Positions 28,361 to 38,777 of a DNA stretch of 64,000 nucleotides are shown here, in pieces; positions within the stretch are counted from its first letter, which is position 1, and every line of letters starts with the position of its first letter. The stretch is from assembly GCA_947375185.1 (NCBI GenBank), contig CANCEU010000003.1, positions 20,528 to 84,527 on the forward strand, read 5' to 3'. A model generated the notes under the pieces. The model was not told the DNA's origin, did no database searches, and saw only the letters and a program-made list of their open reading frames with translations. Origin of the DNA: Chitinophagaceae bacterium. GTDB lineage: Bacteria; Bacteroidota; Bacteroidia; Chitinophagales; Chitinophagaceae. The translations under genes and the position numbers were made by a program.

Positions 28361-28378
28361 TTTCCTATAATTGTTTTG

Positions 28379-28386
28379 CAAAAATA
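28379..28386 (-). promoter_or_regulatory. Bacteroidota -7 element TATTTTTG for tsaB
   Basis: Perfect TAnnTTTG on minus strand; overlaps the track ORF start 28381. Confidence 0.5.
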
Positions 28387-28436
28387 AGCCTGTATTTGCA
28401 AGAAAATTAAGAAATTGTGCTTCTAATTAAATTAAT

Positions 28437-28823
28437 ATGTCAAAACAAATCATTCAAACGGATAAAGTACCTGCTCCAATTGGACCTTATAGTCAAGCTG
28501 TGATAGCAAATGGGTTCTTATTTGCAAGTGGGCAAATTGCCTTTGATCCAGCTACAGGTGAATTGGTATTAGATAGTATCCAATCCGAAACCAAGCAGGT
28601 TATGGAAAATATCAAAGCAATTTTAGAGGAAGCTAAAATTGGTTTTGAAAACATTGTAAAGACTAGTATTTTCTTAAGTGACATGCAGTTGTTTGCGCAG
28701 GTTAATGAAGTTTATGGGGGGTATTTTACTAGTAATTTCCCGGCAAGAGAAACTGTTGCAGTTAAAACACTTCCAAGAAATGTAAATGTCGAAATAAGTA
28801 TTACTGCAGTAATTGCATTGTAA
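28437..28823 (+). CDS. RidA family protein (reactive intermediate deaminase)
   Basis: TDKVPAPIGPYSQAVIANGFLFASGQIAFDPATGEL; FPARETVAVKTLPRNVNVEISITAV. Confidence 0.95.
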   Translation: MSKQIIQTDKVPAPIGPYSQAVIANGFLFASGQIAFDPATGELVLDSIQSETKQVMENIKAILEEAKIGFENIVKTSIFLSDMQLFAQVNEVYGGYFTSNFPARETVAVKTLPRNVNVEISITAVIAL

Positions 28824-29762
28824 TTATTTATAAAATAATTGGTATTGTGTTTTCAATATCCAAACCGACTGGGGCTGCATAATGTGTAGCCCCATTTTAT
28901 TATTTAAACAATCCGGCGCTGCACTTAAATTTTCAATCGCAATACTTTTTCTATTACTTGGGATATATAGTTGTAAATATGGGTAGTTTGAATCTGGCGT
29001 TACAACTAACTTAAAATTATTACTTTCTAAAGTAGTAGCCGGATTGCGCTTGTCTAATAAATATCCGTTGTCTAGTTCAATTGCAGCAATGCTTTTAGGA
29101 GATTCAAATTCATGGCAGGGCAATACATCACCTGTAGGTAATAGTGATTCATCGTAAACAAGTATTCCTTTATTATAAAATTGAAGGGTACATTCATTTA
29201 AGGTTTCGTCTAGTTTGAAATAGGGATGCCATCCATCCATCATCGGGAAACTTTTGTGATCCTTATTCGTGATGCTGGTTTCAACATACACTTTATTTTC
29301 TTTTTCAAAAATCCATTTGATAGTAACCGAATAGTTGAATGGAAAACCATTGTCAATTTGATTGTATTCATAGTTCAATGTTACCCATGCTTCGTTTTCG
29401 GTAGATACAGTTTCAACTATTTCAAAAATGGAATCATATAAAACTCCATGTAAAGCGTGTGCTCCTAAATAAAATTTTTCAATAGTATAGGGTTTGGACT
29501 CATGTACGTATTTTCCATTTTGAAGCCGACAGGAAAAAGGATTCATTTTTCCACCTTTAAATCCGTTTGCTTCAAAATTTCCCCATCCCCCTTCAAAATT
29601 ATTTCCGTCAATAATATCGAAACATCCTGCATCCGGAGTAAGTATCCAACTATTAAGCAGTCCCCCTTTTGTTGAAATATCAATATGTTCCTGCGTTAAC
29701 TGGTTCTTAATGCGAATCAGCTTAAAGTCAGCAATTGCTTGAATATCTATTGAGAAAGACAT
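28824..29762 (-). CDS. Aldose 1-epimerase family protein
   Basis: GAHALHGVLYDSIFEIV; MMDGWHPYFKL; IAIENLSAAPDCLNN. Confidence 0.85.
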   Translation of the reverse strand: MSFSIDIQAIADFKLIRIKNQLTQEHIDISTKGGLLNSWILTPDAGCFDIIDGNNFEGGWGNFEANGFKGGKMNPFSCRLQNGKYVHESKPYTIEKFYLGAHALHGVLYDSIFEIVETVSTENEAWVTLNYEYNQIDNGFPFNYSVTIKWIFEKENKVYVETSITNKDHKSFPMMDGWHPYFKLDETLNECTLQFYNKGILVYDESLLPTGDVLPCHEFESPKSIAAIELDNGYLLDKRNPATTLESNNFKLVVTPDSNYPYLQLYIPSNRKSIAIENLSAAPDCLNNKMGLHIMQPQSVWILKTQYQLFYK

Positions 29763-29799
29763 GATTAACTGTTTGAATCGTAATTTAAAACTAATCTAT

Positions 29800-29807
29800 T
29801 AACTTTG
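29800..29807 (+). promoter_or_regulatory. Bacteroidota -7 element TAACTTTG
   Basis: Perfect TAnnTTTG before ATG 29826. Confidence 0.5.
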
Positions 29808-29825
29808 ATATCAAATATAAAACGA

Positions 29826-30398
29826 ATGTACAAATTTTTTATAGCGGTTTGTTTATGCTTATCGATTAGCTCATTTGCTCAAAAAATGAATAAGTATGAT
29901 AGTACATTAAAAATTGGTAAAGCTGGTTTTAAGGTTACCTGTTTAAATCGTAAGCCAGAAACAAATATATTGAGTATTAAACCTGTTGGATTTAAAAATG
30001 AAGCAGGCGAAGTGTTGCGTGAAATTAGGGGTAGGGTATTGTCAGCTGAAGTGGATGATTTTAACCAAGATAATTTCCCAGATTTGATTATTTATATCAT
30101 TGATGTTTCGGGGAAAATAGTTCCTTTTACAATTAGCTCAAAGGAAAACGAATATATTCAACCGATACTATTTCCTGATATTACAAATGATATGGTATTA
30201 AGTAAAGGATATCGTGGTAAAGACGAATATAAATTAGTGGAGGGTATTTTATTTAGAAAATTCCCTATTTATGATACGGATACTGCTATCAAGGAACCTA
30301 CAAAAAAGGCAAGACAAATAATGTACAGAGTAGTAACTGGGGAAAGAGGTATGTTAAACTTTAAAGTGTTTAAAAATTTTGATTTAAATGTAGATTAA
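29826..30398 (+). CDS. Exported hypothetical protein
   Basis: Signal peptide MYKFFIAVCLCLSISSFAQ; VDDFNQDNFPDLIIYIID segment resembles a VCBS/FG-GAP repeat; the track start (TTG 29805) lies within the -7 element. Confidence 0.6.
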   Translation: MYKFFIAVCLCLSISSFAQKMNKYDSTLKIGKAGFKVTCLNRKPETNILSIKPVGFKNEAGEVLREIRGRVLSAEVDDFNQDNFPDLIIYIIDVSGKIVPFTISSKENEYIQPILFPDITNDMVLSKGYRGKDEYKLVEGILFRKFPIYDTDTAIKEPTKKARQIMYRVVTGERGMLNFKVFKNFDLNVD

Positions 30399-32590
30399 TA
30401 TCCGTCTGCAATTACAATTTTTCCCACCCCTTTTTCGCTTCCATTGAGGTCTCTTACAAACACCAAATAAATTCCGGTAGCCACTTTTTTGCCTTCATAT
30501 GTTCGTGTGTTCCAAATAGCTTGGCCTCCCAAAGCATTGGTTTGGTATAAAAGCTTGCCATTTAAATCAGTAATTTTTACAATGGCATTTTCTACCAATC
30601 CTTTAAATGCAACTAAACCGTTGAAATTAGGCGGAACGGGATTCGGAAAAATTTGTATGTTTTTTTGTGTTGTTGCCCCTTCAGTAGCAGTGCCTCTGTA
30701 ACTTACCATTCCATTATTGGTATTAAAAAACACTTCACCTGTTTTTGGATCTATAATAATTTGTAATAAAGTATCAGAGGTCAATGGACTATTTGATTTT
30801 GTGAAATGTTCTATTATATCAAGTCCATCTTCACTTAATAGCCAAGCGCCATTATTGGTTCCAATCCATTTTCGATTAGCCCCATCCACTGTAATGCAAC
30901 GAACAATTTCTTTCTGAAATAAATAACCATTAAATCCATTATTATTCACTATTGGTAAATAGGCATTACAAGGCGAATTAGCAATATCTCCACAGTTAAA
31001 AATACCTATACCATTATCTGTTCCCACCCAAATGCTCCCTAATTTATCACTAGCAATACTTGTCACATGGGTGCTTGGTAAGTTTCCATTTGATTGTCCT
31101 GTAGATAATTGTTTCCAAATTTCAGTTCCATATATATCCTTGGATTGGTAAATGTAAATACCTTGATTATTTGGTGCAATTATCCAAGCCTGTTGTTGAT
31201 TGCTGACAATAAATTTATCAAGTCCATTTTTATTAAAATTATCGGGGATATCAATTGTAATCCAATTGTTATTGGATTGACGAATAATTCCTTTTTGATC
31301 TTGTATGACCCAAATTGAACTATTTTGATCCCCACTAATTTCTTTGAAAGTTCCGATGAATGTATTTGGAATAATTATTTCAGCTTGACTATTATTATTT
31401 ATCACATGTGTTAAGTTGTGATCACTCGTAAACCAATAACTATCGTCTGCTTTTGAAATTGTACTTGCATGCAGTATGGGTAAATTTAAATTGCCCATTT
31501 GTCGATAGCTATTCCAACCAGAGCTATTAAAACTTGCGTATCCCGATATATTTCCAAATGGCGCAACTAAATTATTTTCATTTATTGAAATTGTTCCATT
31601 AATGGATGCTTTTGTGCCCCCTAGGTTGGCAAATTGATAAGTATTTGAAGTGCTTTTTTTGTATACAAGACCTAAATTACTATCCGCAATCCAATAGGTG
31701 TTATTGTTATCTAAAAGTGTTTGCATAGGCGCATTTAAATAAGTACTATCTGTCATTAATGTGATAGTGTTATCCTTATTTAATTGGGCTATTGCACCTT
31801 TATTAGAAGTGTATTGTATGTTAAGTATTAAATTATTAGCATTGCTATCTATGTGTTGAATAATACCATTGCGTATTTGAAAAATAGCTGTTGATAGGGG
31901 CAATTGAAAAATACTTGCCGAGGAATAGCCGTATATAATATTGTTTTTTTGGGTTAAATGATTAACTGTAAGTCCATCAAAGTTTGATAAATGCCCCCAT
32001 TGATTGGGTTGTGTTCCATTTATGTATGGCGAAGCCCAAATACCCTTTTCGGTAGCTGCATAAATACTATCATGGGCAATGGTTAAGGAGTAGGTAATAG
32101 TTGGCTGTTGAGTTGTGTTCGGAAACCATGTATCTTTTATTTCATGTTTGTTCAAATCAATTGTTACAATACCAAAATTGGTAGAGAGTAATGCTAAATT
32201 TTGATAAATAAAAATGGCATTAATTTTTTTATCTGCATATAAATTTGATAATTGAATAGCATTTATATTATAAACTTGGTCACCCTTTAGCACATCAAGA
32301 TTGCTATTGGAATAGCTTATTATCATTTGGGTTTGAATAGCATCCCATGTGATATTGGTTATGCCAATATCAGACAAGCCAGTTGTTTTGTCTATCCAGT
32401 TTATAACTCCTTTATCATCTAATTTGGCAATTTGAAAAGGAGTATATGCATATGTAAAATCGCCTTTTATAACACCCATAACACTATGGTTGTCAAAGTG
32501 CCCTCTCCATTGACCAATTGTTCCTATTTTGTTTTGTGCATTACAAAAAACAAAAATAAAATAAAGCAGTATCGTTAACCAGGGTTTCAT
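30395..32590 (-). CDS. porZ: PorZ-like type IX secretion protein (beta-propeller plus CTD-like domain)
   Basis: Signal peptide; IGTIGQWRGHFDNHSVMGVIKG...; propeller repeats SIWVGTDNGIGIFN; C-terminal IQIFPNPVPPNFNG...VKITDLNGKLLYQT...GIYLVFVRD. Confidence 0.7.
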   Translation of the reverse strand: MKPWLTILLYFIFVFCNAQNKIGTIGQWRGHFDNHSVMGVIKGDFTYAYTPFQIAKLDDKGVINWIDKTTGLSDIGITNITWDAIQTQMIISYSNSNLDVLKGDQVYNINAIQLSNLYADKKINAIFIYQNLALLSTNFGIVTIDLNKHEIKDTWFPNTTQQPTITYSLTIAHDSIYAATEKGIWASPYINGTQPNQWGHLSNFDGLTVNHLTQKNNIIYGYSSASIFQLPLSTAIFQIRNGIIQHIDSNANNLILNIQYTSNKGAIAQLNKDNTITLMTDSTYLNAPMQTLLDNNNTYWIADSNLGLVYKKSTSNTYQFANLGGTKASINGTISINENNLVAPFGNISGYASFNSSGWNSYRQMGNLNLPILHASTISKADDSYWFTSDHNLTHVINNNSQAEIIIPNTFIGTFKEISGDQNSSIWVIQDQKGIIRQSNNNWITIDIPDNFNKNGLDKFIVSNQQQAWIIAPNNQGIYIYQSKDIYGTEIWKQLSTGQSNGNLPSTHVTSIASDKLGSIWVGTDNGIGIFNCGDIANSPCNAYLPIVNNNGFNGYLFQKEIVRCITVDGANRKWIGTNNGAWLLSEDGLDIIEHFTKSNSPLTSDTLLQIIIDPKTGEVFFNTNNGMVSYRGTATEGATTQKNIQIFPNPVPPNFNGLVAFKGLVENAIVKITDLNGKLLYQTNALGGQAIWNTRTYEGKKVATGIYLVFVRDLNGSEKGVGKIVIADGY

Positions 32591-35421
32591 TATTTTAATT
32601 CAGCATAAATCGCTTCTTGAATTTTTGGTCTAAGATTTAATGAACTAAAAACTTTGTTGTCTCTTGTTGGAAATACTCTGTTTGATAAAAATATAAATAA
32701 GATCCCTGTTGTTGGATCTGCCCAAACACAAGTGCCTGTAAATCCAGTGTGACCAAATGTAGCAGGTGATGGACTTGCGCTTGGATAGGGATCTTTACTA
32801 GTTGCATTGTTTTTTTCAGGCTTGTCAAAACCTAATCCTCTTCGGCTATTGTTAGTATTATATGCAGTAAATTTTGCTATCGTGCTAGATTGTATAAATT
32901 GTTTTCCCTCCCAATTTCCGTTATTAAGAAACATTAAATATAGTTTTGCTAAGTCGGTTGCATTGCTAAATAAACCTGCATGTCCAGCAATTCCACCCAT
33001 CGTTGAAGCGCCTTCGTCATGTACGCTACCTCTAATAAGTTCATGTCGAAAATAATCATCAACTTCTGTTGCTGCTATATTCTCCAGATTGGTTTTCTCC
33101 ATAGGTAGAAAGCCAGTACTTTTCATTCCCATTGGGTCGTAAAATGTTTTTTTAGTATAGTCGTTTAAATTCATGCCCGTAATTTGTTCTACTATTTTTC
33201 CTAAAAATATAAAGTCATTATCGCTATAAATATATTTGCCTGCTTCAGTTACTGGGCTTCTTAATATTTGATTTTGGATTGTATCCATCCAATAATCTAC
33301 CAAGTATTTATTTGGAGCTATAAATTGATGATGGGTATTATCTATCTTATTGCTTACTAAGCCAGGTTTATATGTTCCATTGCTTTGTAATAAAGATTCA
33401 TAAAATTTAATGTATGGATAAAGTCCTGCTTGATGTAGTAATAAGTCTTTTAAGGTAATGTTAGCCTTGGTGCTTCCCTTGACCCAAGGAAGGTAATCGC
33501 CAATAGTTTTGTTGATATCCACTTTACCTTCGTCTACCAGTTTCATAATACTTACGGTAGTCGCTGAAACCTTTGTAACGGAAGCTAAATCATAGTAGGT
33601 GTCCAATGTGACTGGGCTTGATCCTTCCCCTGCGGTTGTTCCATATGCCTTGTTGAAAATTATTTTATTATTCTTTGCTACTAATATCTGACATCCTGGT
33701 ATCGCCTTTTTTTTAATAGCGTCAAAAACAATAGAATCAATCGAGCTAAATTGTTGAATTGTTATAGATGAAGTTCCATAGGGAAGATTGTCTGAAACTG
33801 TTACTGGTAATTGCCCGGTAGCTTTAGTATTTCCTTGCAACCATTGCAGAACTGCCTTTTGAACGTATTCATTGTCTTCGTAGGCAAATAAAATATTAGC
33901 AATATTTTTGAAATCTGCAACAGCATAAGGGTTGCCTAAAATAAGATGTATCCAATTTTGAGGATGTGGTTGATTTAAGAATTGTAAAATAAAGGAAGGT
34001 ATCTGAAAATGATTTGCAGGACGACGACTGTAATTGTGTAAACCTACAATTACTTGCTGGAAATTACCCAAGCTATCTTTTATTCGATCTAATGCACTGC
34101 TGTCCTTTGGGTTCACTAAAAAAACTTTTACTCCATAGTTTGTTTCTAAAGATTTAGTCAAATAAGTATGCTGAGCTGTATTTAATGCAATGTAAGCTGT
34201 GGGTATTTCTTTATTTAAATTTGGTAAGCTACTTGCACTGGCATAAGTCAATGATTGAGCAGCCATTGCTGATTTTAGCTGACTTACAGATTGGTTCAAA
34301 TCTGCTATGATATTGGTAGTATCAATGAATTGTTTTTTATTTAACCCATATTTAAATTTCGCACTCAATACTTTTTTTACACGGCTATTGATGTCCTCTT
34401 CGCTTAATCTTCCTTCTTGAATTGCCTGTTTAATTTTTTCGATTGATTGTCCAATGTCTCCAGGTAAACATAGCATGTCGTTACCTGCTAATAATGCGCG
34501 TACATTTGCTTCGCCACGAGGGAAGTAATTGCTAATTGCTTGCATATCCATTGCATCGGTAACACTTAATCCCTTAAAGCCCAATTCCTTTTTCAATAAT
34601 TCATTAATTGCTTTAGGAGATAAAGAGGTTGCATATTTAGGCGTAGTGTCAATTGCAGGAACTGATAGGTGCGCTACCATTACTGAACCAATACCAGCTT
34701 TAATGAGCGCTCTAAATGGAGCTAATTCTAAACTATCTAAGGCAGCTCTTGATTTATTGATGATAGGGATATCTAAATGCGAATCTACACTTACATCGCC
34801 ATGTCCAGGGAAATGTTTTGCTGTTGCCATAACACCGTTATCTTGCAGGCCTTTCATGTAAGCAATGCCATGTTGAATGACACGATCTTTATTTTGCCCA
34901 AAACTACGGTCATTAATAACCGGATTGTATGGGTTGTTATTAATATCAATGTCGGGTGCATAATTTACATGAATACCCATTCTTTTACATTGTGCTGCAA
35001 CTGCCGCTCCCATATCATAAACTAGTTTGTCAGACGCAATTGCACCCAATGATAATTGTCTTGGAAACATCTCAACACTATCTAAGCGCATTCCAACACC
35101 CCATTCGGCGTCCATGGTAATGAGCAAAGGTGTTTTGGCGATGGATTGATAATAGTTGGTTTGCATTGCTTCACGCACAGGGCCGCCCTGAAAAAAGCAA
35201 AGACCTCCAATATTGAATTGCTTTATTAATTGACTTAAGGTATCAATTTTTTTTTCATCCCAATTACTATGGGCTCTTAATACCATTAGTTGTGCAATCT
35301 TTTCATCCAAGCTTAACGCATTGAACTGTTTTTTAACCCATCTTTTTTCGGCCCTTGTTTGGGCATTCATTTGGAAGGTAAGTACACAACATACTAATAG
35401 CAATAAAAATCCTTTTTTCAT
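32590..35421 (-). CDS. Glycoside hydrolase family 3 (NagZ-like) fused to serine beta-lactamase-like hydrolase
   Basis: GH3: TAKHFPGHGDVSVDSHLDIP, VTDAMDMQAI; second domain: YDLASVTKVSATTVSIMKLVDEGKV, HQAGLYPY, GHTGFTGTCVWADP. Likely start at MKKGFLLLLVCCVLTFQMNAQ. Confidence 0.88.
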   Translation of the reverse strand: MKKGFLLLLVCCVLTFQMNAQTRAEKRWVKKQFNALSLDEKIAQLMVLRAHSNWDEKKIDTLSQLIKQFNIGGLCFFQGGPVREAMQTNYYQSIAKTPLLITMDAEWGVGMRLDSVEMFPRQLSLGAIASDKLVYDMGAAVAAQCKRMGIHVNYAPDIDINNNPYNPVINDRSFGQNKDRVIQHGIAYMKGLQDNGVMATAKHFPGHGDVSVDSHLDIPIINKSRAALDSLELAPFRALIKAGIGSVMVAHLSVPAIDTTPKYATSLSPKAINELLKKELGFKGLSVTDAMDMQAISNYFPRGEANVRALLAGNDMLCLPGDIGQSIEKIKQAIQEGRLSEEDINSRVKKVLSAKFKYGLNKKQFIDTTNIIADLNQSVSQLKSAMAAQSLTYASASSLPNLNKEIPTAYIALNTAQHTYLTKSLETNYGVKVFLVNPKDSSALDRIKDSLGNFQQVIVGLHNYSRRPANHFQIPSFILQFLNQPHPQNWIHLILGNPYAVADFKNIANILFAYEDNEYVQKAVLQWLQGNTKATGQLPVTVSDNLPYGTSSITIQQFSSIDSIVFDAIKKKAIPGCQILVAKNNKIIFNKAYGTTAGEGSSPVTLDTYYDLASVTKVSATTVSIMKLVDEGKVDINKTIGDYLPWVKGSTKANITLKDLLLHQAGLYPYIKFYESLLQSNGTYKPGLVSNKIDNTHHQFIAPNKYLVDYWMDTIQNQILRSPVTEAGKYIYSDNDFIFLGKIVEQITGMNLNDYTKKTFYDPMGMKSTGFLPMEKTNLENIAATEVDDYFRHELIRGSVHDEGASTMGGIAGHAGLFSNATDLAKLYLMFLNNGNWEGKQFIQSSTIAKFTAYNTNNSRRGLGFDKPEKNNATSKDPYPSASPSPATFGHTGFTGTCVWADPTTGILFIFLSNRVFPTRDNKVFSSLNLRPKIQEAIYAELK

Positions 35422-35473
35422 AATCTTAAGATTTGAGCATTCGCCAATTCGGTTCCTGCAATTTAAGCATAAA

Positions 35474-35505
35474 AAAAAGCTTACCCTAAGTTGAGTAAGC
35501 TTTTT
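35474..35505. terminator. Bidirectional-looking intrinsic terminator
   Basis: AAAAAGCTTAC-cctaagttga-GTAAGCTTTTT. Confidence 0.75.
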
Positions 35506-35525
35506 ATATAGAATTTTAGTAACGG

Positions 35526-35930
35526 TTATTCCGCTGTTTCGTCCTCGGTAGGAATTGTTGGCTCCACGTTGTGTTTTTGTAACTGTGCAAACCATTTTAC
35601 CATTTTTTTCATATCACTTCCATAAACTCTATCAAAGTCCATTTTAGGGAACACTTTTTTAAAGTATGCAGTTACTGCTTTTGGGTCTTTTTCATTTGGC
35701 AAAGCCTCTTTTGATTTACCCATAGCAATAAACACTTCCGCTAAAAACACATTTTCGTGGGTTGTGTACACTTCGATACTCTCTAAATGTGAGAACTGGT
35801 GGGCTCTTGAGCTTATAAATTGGGTATTGTTATTTTCTAATGAAGTGGCAATTGCACCGTCATTTTTACTTGTCACTAATTCGAATAGTCCTGACATTCC
35901 AGAAACCGAGATCAATTTGCTGTATTCCAT
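35526..35930 (-). CDS. DUF5606-like conserved Bacteroidota protein
   Basis: MEYSKLISVSGMSGLFELVTSKNDGAIATSLENNNTQFISSR. Confidence 0.65.
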   Translation of the reverse strand: MEYSKLISVSGMSGLFELVTSKNDGAIATSLENNNTQFISSRAHQFSHLESIEVYTTHENVFLAEVFIAMGKSKEALPNEKDPKAVTAYFKKVFPKMDFDRVYGSDMKKMVKWFAQLQKHNVEPTIPTEDETAE

Positions 35931-35995
35931 AGCTGCTATGTGTTTAATTTACAGGCGCAAATTACTGAAAAACCCCCAATTTTCATTTTTTAAAC

Positions 35996-36003
35996 TACCT
36001 TTG
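35996..36003 (+). promoter_or_regulatory. Bacteroidota -7 element TACCTTTG
   Basis: Perfect TAnnTTTG before ATG 36024. Confidence 0.5.
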
Positions 36004-36023
36004 TTTCACTTAAAATTTAGTTT

Positions 36024-37223
36024 ATGCCAGGTTTTGAATTCTTTGGTGATGAAGAAAGAAAAGAAGTAAATGATGTCCTAGAGACAGGTATTTTAATGCG
36101 CTATGGATTTGATGGTCCGCGCAAAGGAATTTGGAAATCAAAAGAGCTGGAAGCAGCAATTTGTAGTCGTTTTGGTAGTGCATATGCGCAATTAACCTCT
36201 AGTGGTACTGCGGCATTAACCACCGCAATGGCTGCGTTGGGAATTGGTGCTGGTGACGAAGTAATCATGCCTGCCTTTACATTTGTTGCAAGTTTTGAAG
36301 CAGTATTAAGTATGGGTGCTGTGCCTGTTTTAGTAGATATAGATGAAACATTGACTTTAGCGCCCGATGCTGTAAAGGCCGCAATTACGCCTAAAACAAA
36401 ATGTGTAATGCCTGTTCATATGTGTGGAAGTATGGCAGATTTAGATGCATTAAAAGCAATTTGTGCTGAACATAAATTAATATTATTAGAAGATGCTTGT
36501 CAAAGTATTGGGGGAACTTATAAAGGAAAGTCGTTAGGTACGATTGGAGATGCAGGAACGTTTTCCTTTGACTTTGTAAAAACGATTACATGTGGAGAGG
36601 GTGGTGTAGTGATGACCAATAACAAAGATGTTTATATCAAATCTGATGCTTTTACTGATCATGGACATGATCATTTAGGTATTGACAGAGGGGCCGATTT
36701 GCATCCATTTTTAGGATACAATTTTAGAATAAGTGAATTGCATGCAGCGGTAGGTTTAGCACAAATTAAAAAATTAGACACTTTTTTAGCGTTACAAAAA
36801 AGAAACAACCAAATTTTAAGATCTTATATGGAGCAGGTGCCTGGTGTAAGTTTTAGAGTGGTGCCGGATCCTGCAGGGGATAGTTTTAGTTTCTTAAGTT
36901 GGTTTTTGCCCACGCAAGATCAAACTGAAAAAGCAATTGAAGCTTTGAAAGTTGCAGGCATTTTGGGCGGTAATTTTTATTGGTATGCCAATAACTGGCA
37001 TTACATCCGTAAATGGGATCATTTAAAAACTGCAAAAAGTTTGTACGGGCTAAGTGAGGCACAGCAAAACGCTTTAATTAATTTACAAAATAATGCATTT
37101 GCCAAAAGTGATGCTATTATGAGTAGATGTATTTCAACTGCAATAAGCTTAACATGGTCTGAAGAACAAGTGCATGAAAAAGGTGCTCAATTTTTAGCTG
37201 TTTTGAAAGCTGCTCTTTCGTAA
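36024..37223 (+). CDS. DegT/DnrJ/EryC1/StrS family PLP aminotransferase
   Basis: LTSSGTAALTTAMAALGIGAGDEVIMPAFTFVASFEAV; LEDACQSIGGTYKGKSLGTIGDAGTFSFDFVKTITCGEGG. Confidence 0.92.
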   Translation: MPGFEFFGDEERKEVNDVLETGILMRYGFDGPRKGIWKSKELEAAICSRFGSAYAQLTSSGTAALTTAMAALGIGAGDEVIMPAFTFVASFEAVLSMGAVPVLVDIDETLTLAPDAVKAAITPKTKCVMPVHMCGSMADLDALKAICAEHKLILLEDACQSIGGTYKGKSLGTIGDAGTFSFDFVKTITCGEGGVVMTNNKDVYIKSDAFTDHGHDHLGIDRGADLHPFLGYNFRISELHAAVGLAQIKKLDTFLALQKRNNQILRSYMEQVPGVSFRVVPDPAGDSFSFLSWFLPTQDQTEKAIEALKVAGILGGNFYWYANNWHYIRKWDHLKTAKSLYGLSEAQQNALINLQNNAFAKSDAIMSRCISTAISLTWSEEQVHEKGAQFLAVLKAALS

Positions 37224-37232
37224 AGAATACAT

Positions 37233-38762
37233 ATGTCATTAGGTCAGTCGTTACAACAAAAGCAGTTACAAAGATTGTCTCCTCAGCAAATTCAGTTAAT
37301 GAAATTGTTGCAGATACCTAGTGCTCAAATTGAACAAAGAGTTAAAGAAGAGTTGGAAGAAAATCCAGCACTCGAAATGAATTTAGATTTGTTGGATGGA
37401 GATGCTTCAACTGCTTCAGAAGAAATGAAAGATGATTTATTGCAGGGCTTGCCAGATGAAGAAGAGGCGGTTCCTGTAGATGAATATGAAATGAGCAATG
37501 AAGAGTTGAGTGAATACAACTATGATGATGATGGGGATATTGCAGATTATAAAACTAAGGATGATTATTATCCAGAATTAGATGATGATAAAATAATTCC
37601 AATAAAGGCCGAAGCCAGTTTACATGAATTGTTAATGGATCAGCTTAGTATGCTTGATTTAGTAGAAGATGAATATAAAATTGCAGAACAAATTATTGGA
37701 AGCTTGGATGATGATGGCTATTTGAGAAGAGCATTACAATCTATTGCAGATGATTTGGCTTTTAAGCAAGGGATGTGGGTGGAAGAGCATAACATTGAAA
37801 ATGTGCTTGAAAAAATTCAAAATTTTGATCCGGCTGGTATTGCTGCAAGAAATTTGAAAGAGTGTTTGTTGTTGCAATTAAACAGAAAGCTTACCTCGGA
37901 TGAATTTGATCATAAGCAAGAAAATAAACAATATTTGAACTTAGCGGTTCAAATATTGGAAAAATATTTCGAAGAGTTTACGCGAAAACATTATGACAAA
38001 ATTCAAAAGAGTTTGCATTTGAGTGAGTCTAGTATGAAAGAGGTAATGCATCAAATCATTTCGCTCAATCCCAAACCAGGTGCAGAAATTGCTCAAAACA
38101 ATGAGGCAGAGAAATACATTATTCCTGATTTTACAGTTTTCATTAATAACAGCAAGTTGGAGCTTACTTTAAATAGTCGAAATGCACCACCATTAGTTAT
38201 AAGTGACGATTATAAGATGATGCTTAAAGAATATGAGTTGGGACAAAAGCAAGATAAGTCGCAAAAAGAAGCAGTGTTTTTTATTAGACAAAAAATAGAT
38301 GCTGCAAAATGGTTTATTGAAATGATTATTCAAAGGCAGCAAACATTGCTAAAAACAATGCAAGCCATTTTATTGCATCAGGAATCCTTTTTTTTAAGTG
38401 GGGATACTACACAATTAAGGCCCATGATTTTAAAAGACATTGCAGAGAAAACTTTATTAGATGTGTCAACTGTAAGTAGGGTTGCTAATAGTAAATATGT
38501 ACAAACTGAATTCGGCACTTACTTATTGAAATATTTTTTTAGTGAGTCATTAACAACCGATTCAGGAGAAGAAGTTAGTACAAAAGAGGTGAAAGCAATT
38601 TTACAAGAGTTAATCGAACAAGAAGATAAACATAAGCCTTTGAGTGATGATGAATTAACCGAACAACTCCAATCCAAAGGTTATAATATTGCAAGGAGGA
38701 CTGTTGCAAAATATAGAGAACAATTAAATATACCCGTTGCTAGGCTTAGGAAAGAGCTTTAG
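37233..38762 (+). CDS. rpoN: RNA polymerase sigma-54 factor
   Basis: LKQxQLQRLSPQQIQLMKLLQIPSAQIEQRVKEELEENPALE; C-terminal RPON-box-like ARRTVAKYREQLNIP. Confidence 0.95.
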   Translation: MSLGQSLQQKQLQRLSPQQIQLMKLLQIPSAQIEQRVKEELEENPALEMNLDLLDGDASTASEEMKDDLLQGLPDEEEAVPVDEYEMSNEELSEYNYDDDGDIADYKTKDDYYPELDDDKIIPIKAEASLHELLMDQLSMLDLVEDEYKIAEQIIGSLDDDGYLRRALQSIADDLAFKQGMWVEEHNIENVLEKIQNFDPAGIAARNLKECLLLQLNRKLTSDEFDHKQENKQYLNLAVQILEKYFEEFTRKHYDKIQKSLHLSESSMKEVMHQIISLNPKPGAEIAQNNEAEKYIIPDFTVFINNSKLELTLNSRNAPPLVISDDYKMMLKEYELGQKQDKSQKEAVFFIRQKIDAAKWFIEMIIQRQQTLLKTMQAILLHQESFFLSGDTTQLRPMILKDIAEKTLLDVSTVSRVANSKYVQTEFGTYLLKYFFSESLTTDSGEEVSTKEVKAILQELIEQEDKHKPLSDDELTEQLQSKGYNIARRTVAKYREQLNIPVARLRKEL

Positions 38763-38777
38763 TAATTAAATAATATT

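Noticed and set aside
32807-35025. Plus-strand ORFs (82, 110, 82 aa) across the GH3 fusion gene
   Set aside because: Antisense shadow ORFs without domains.
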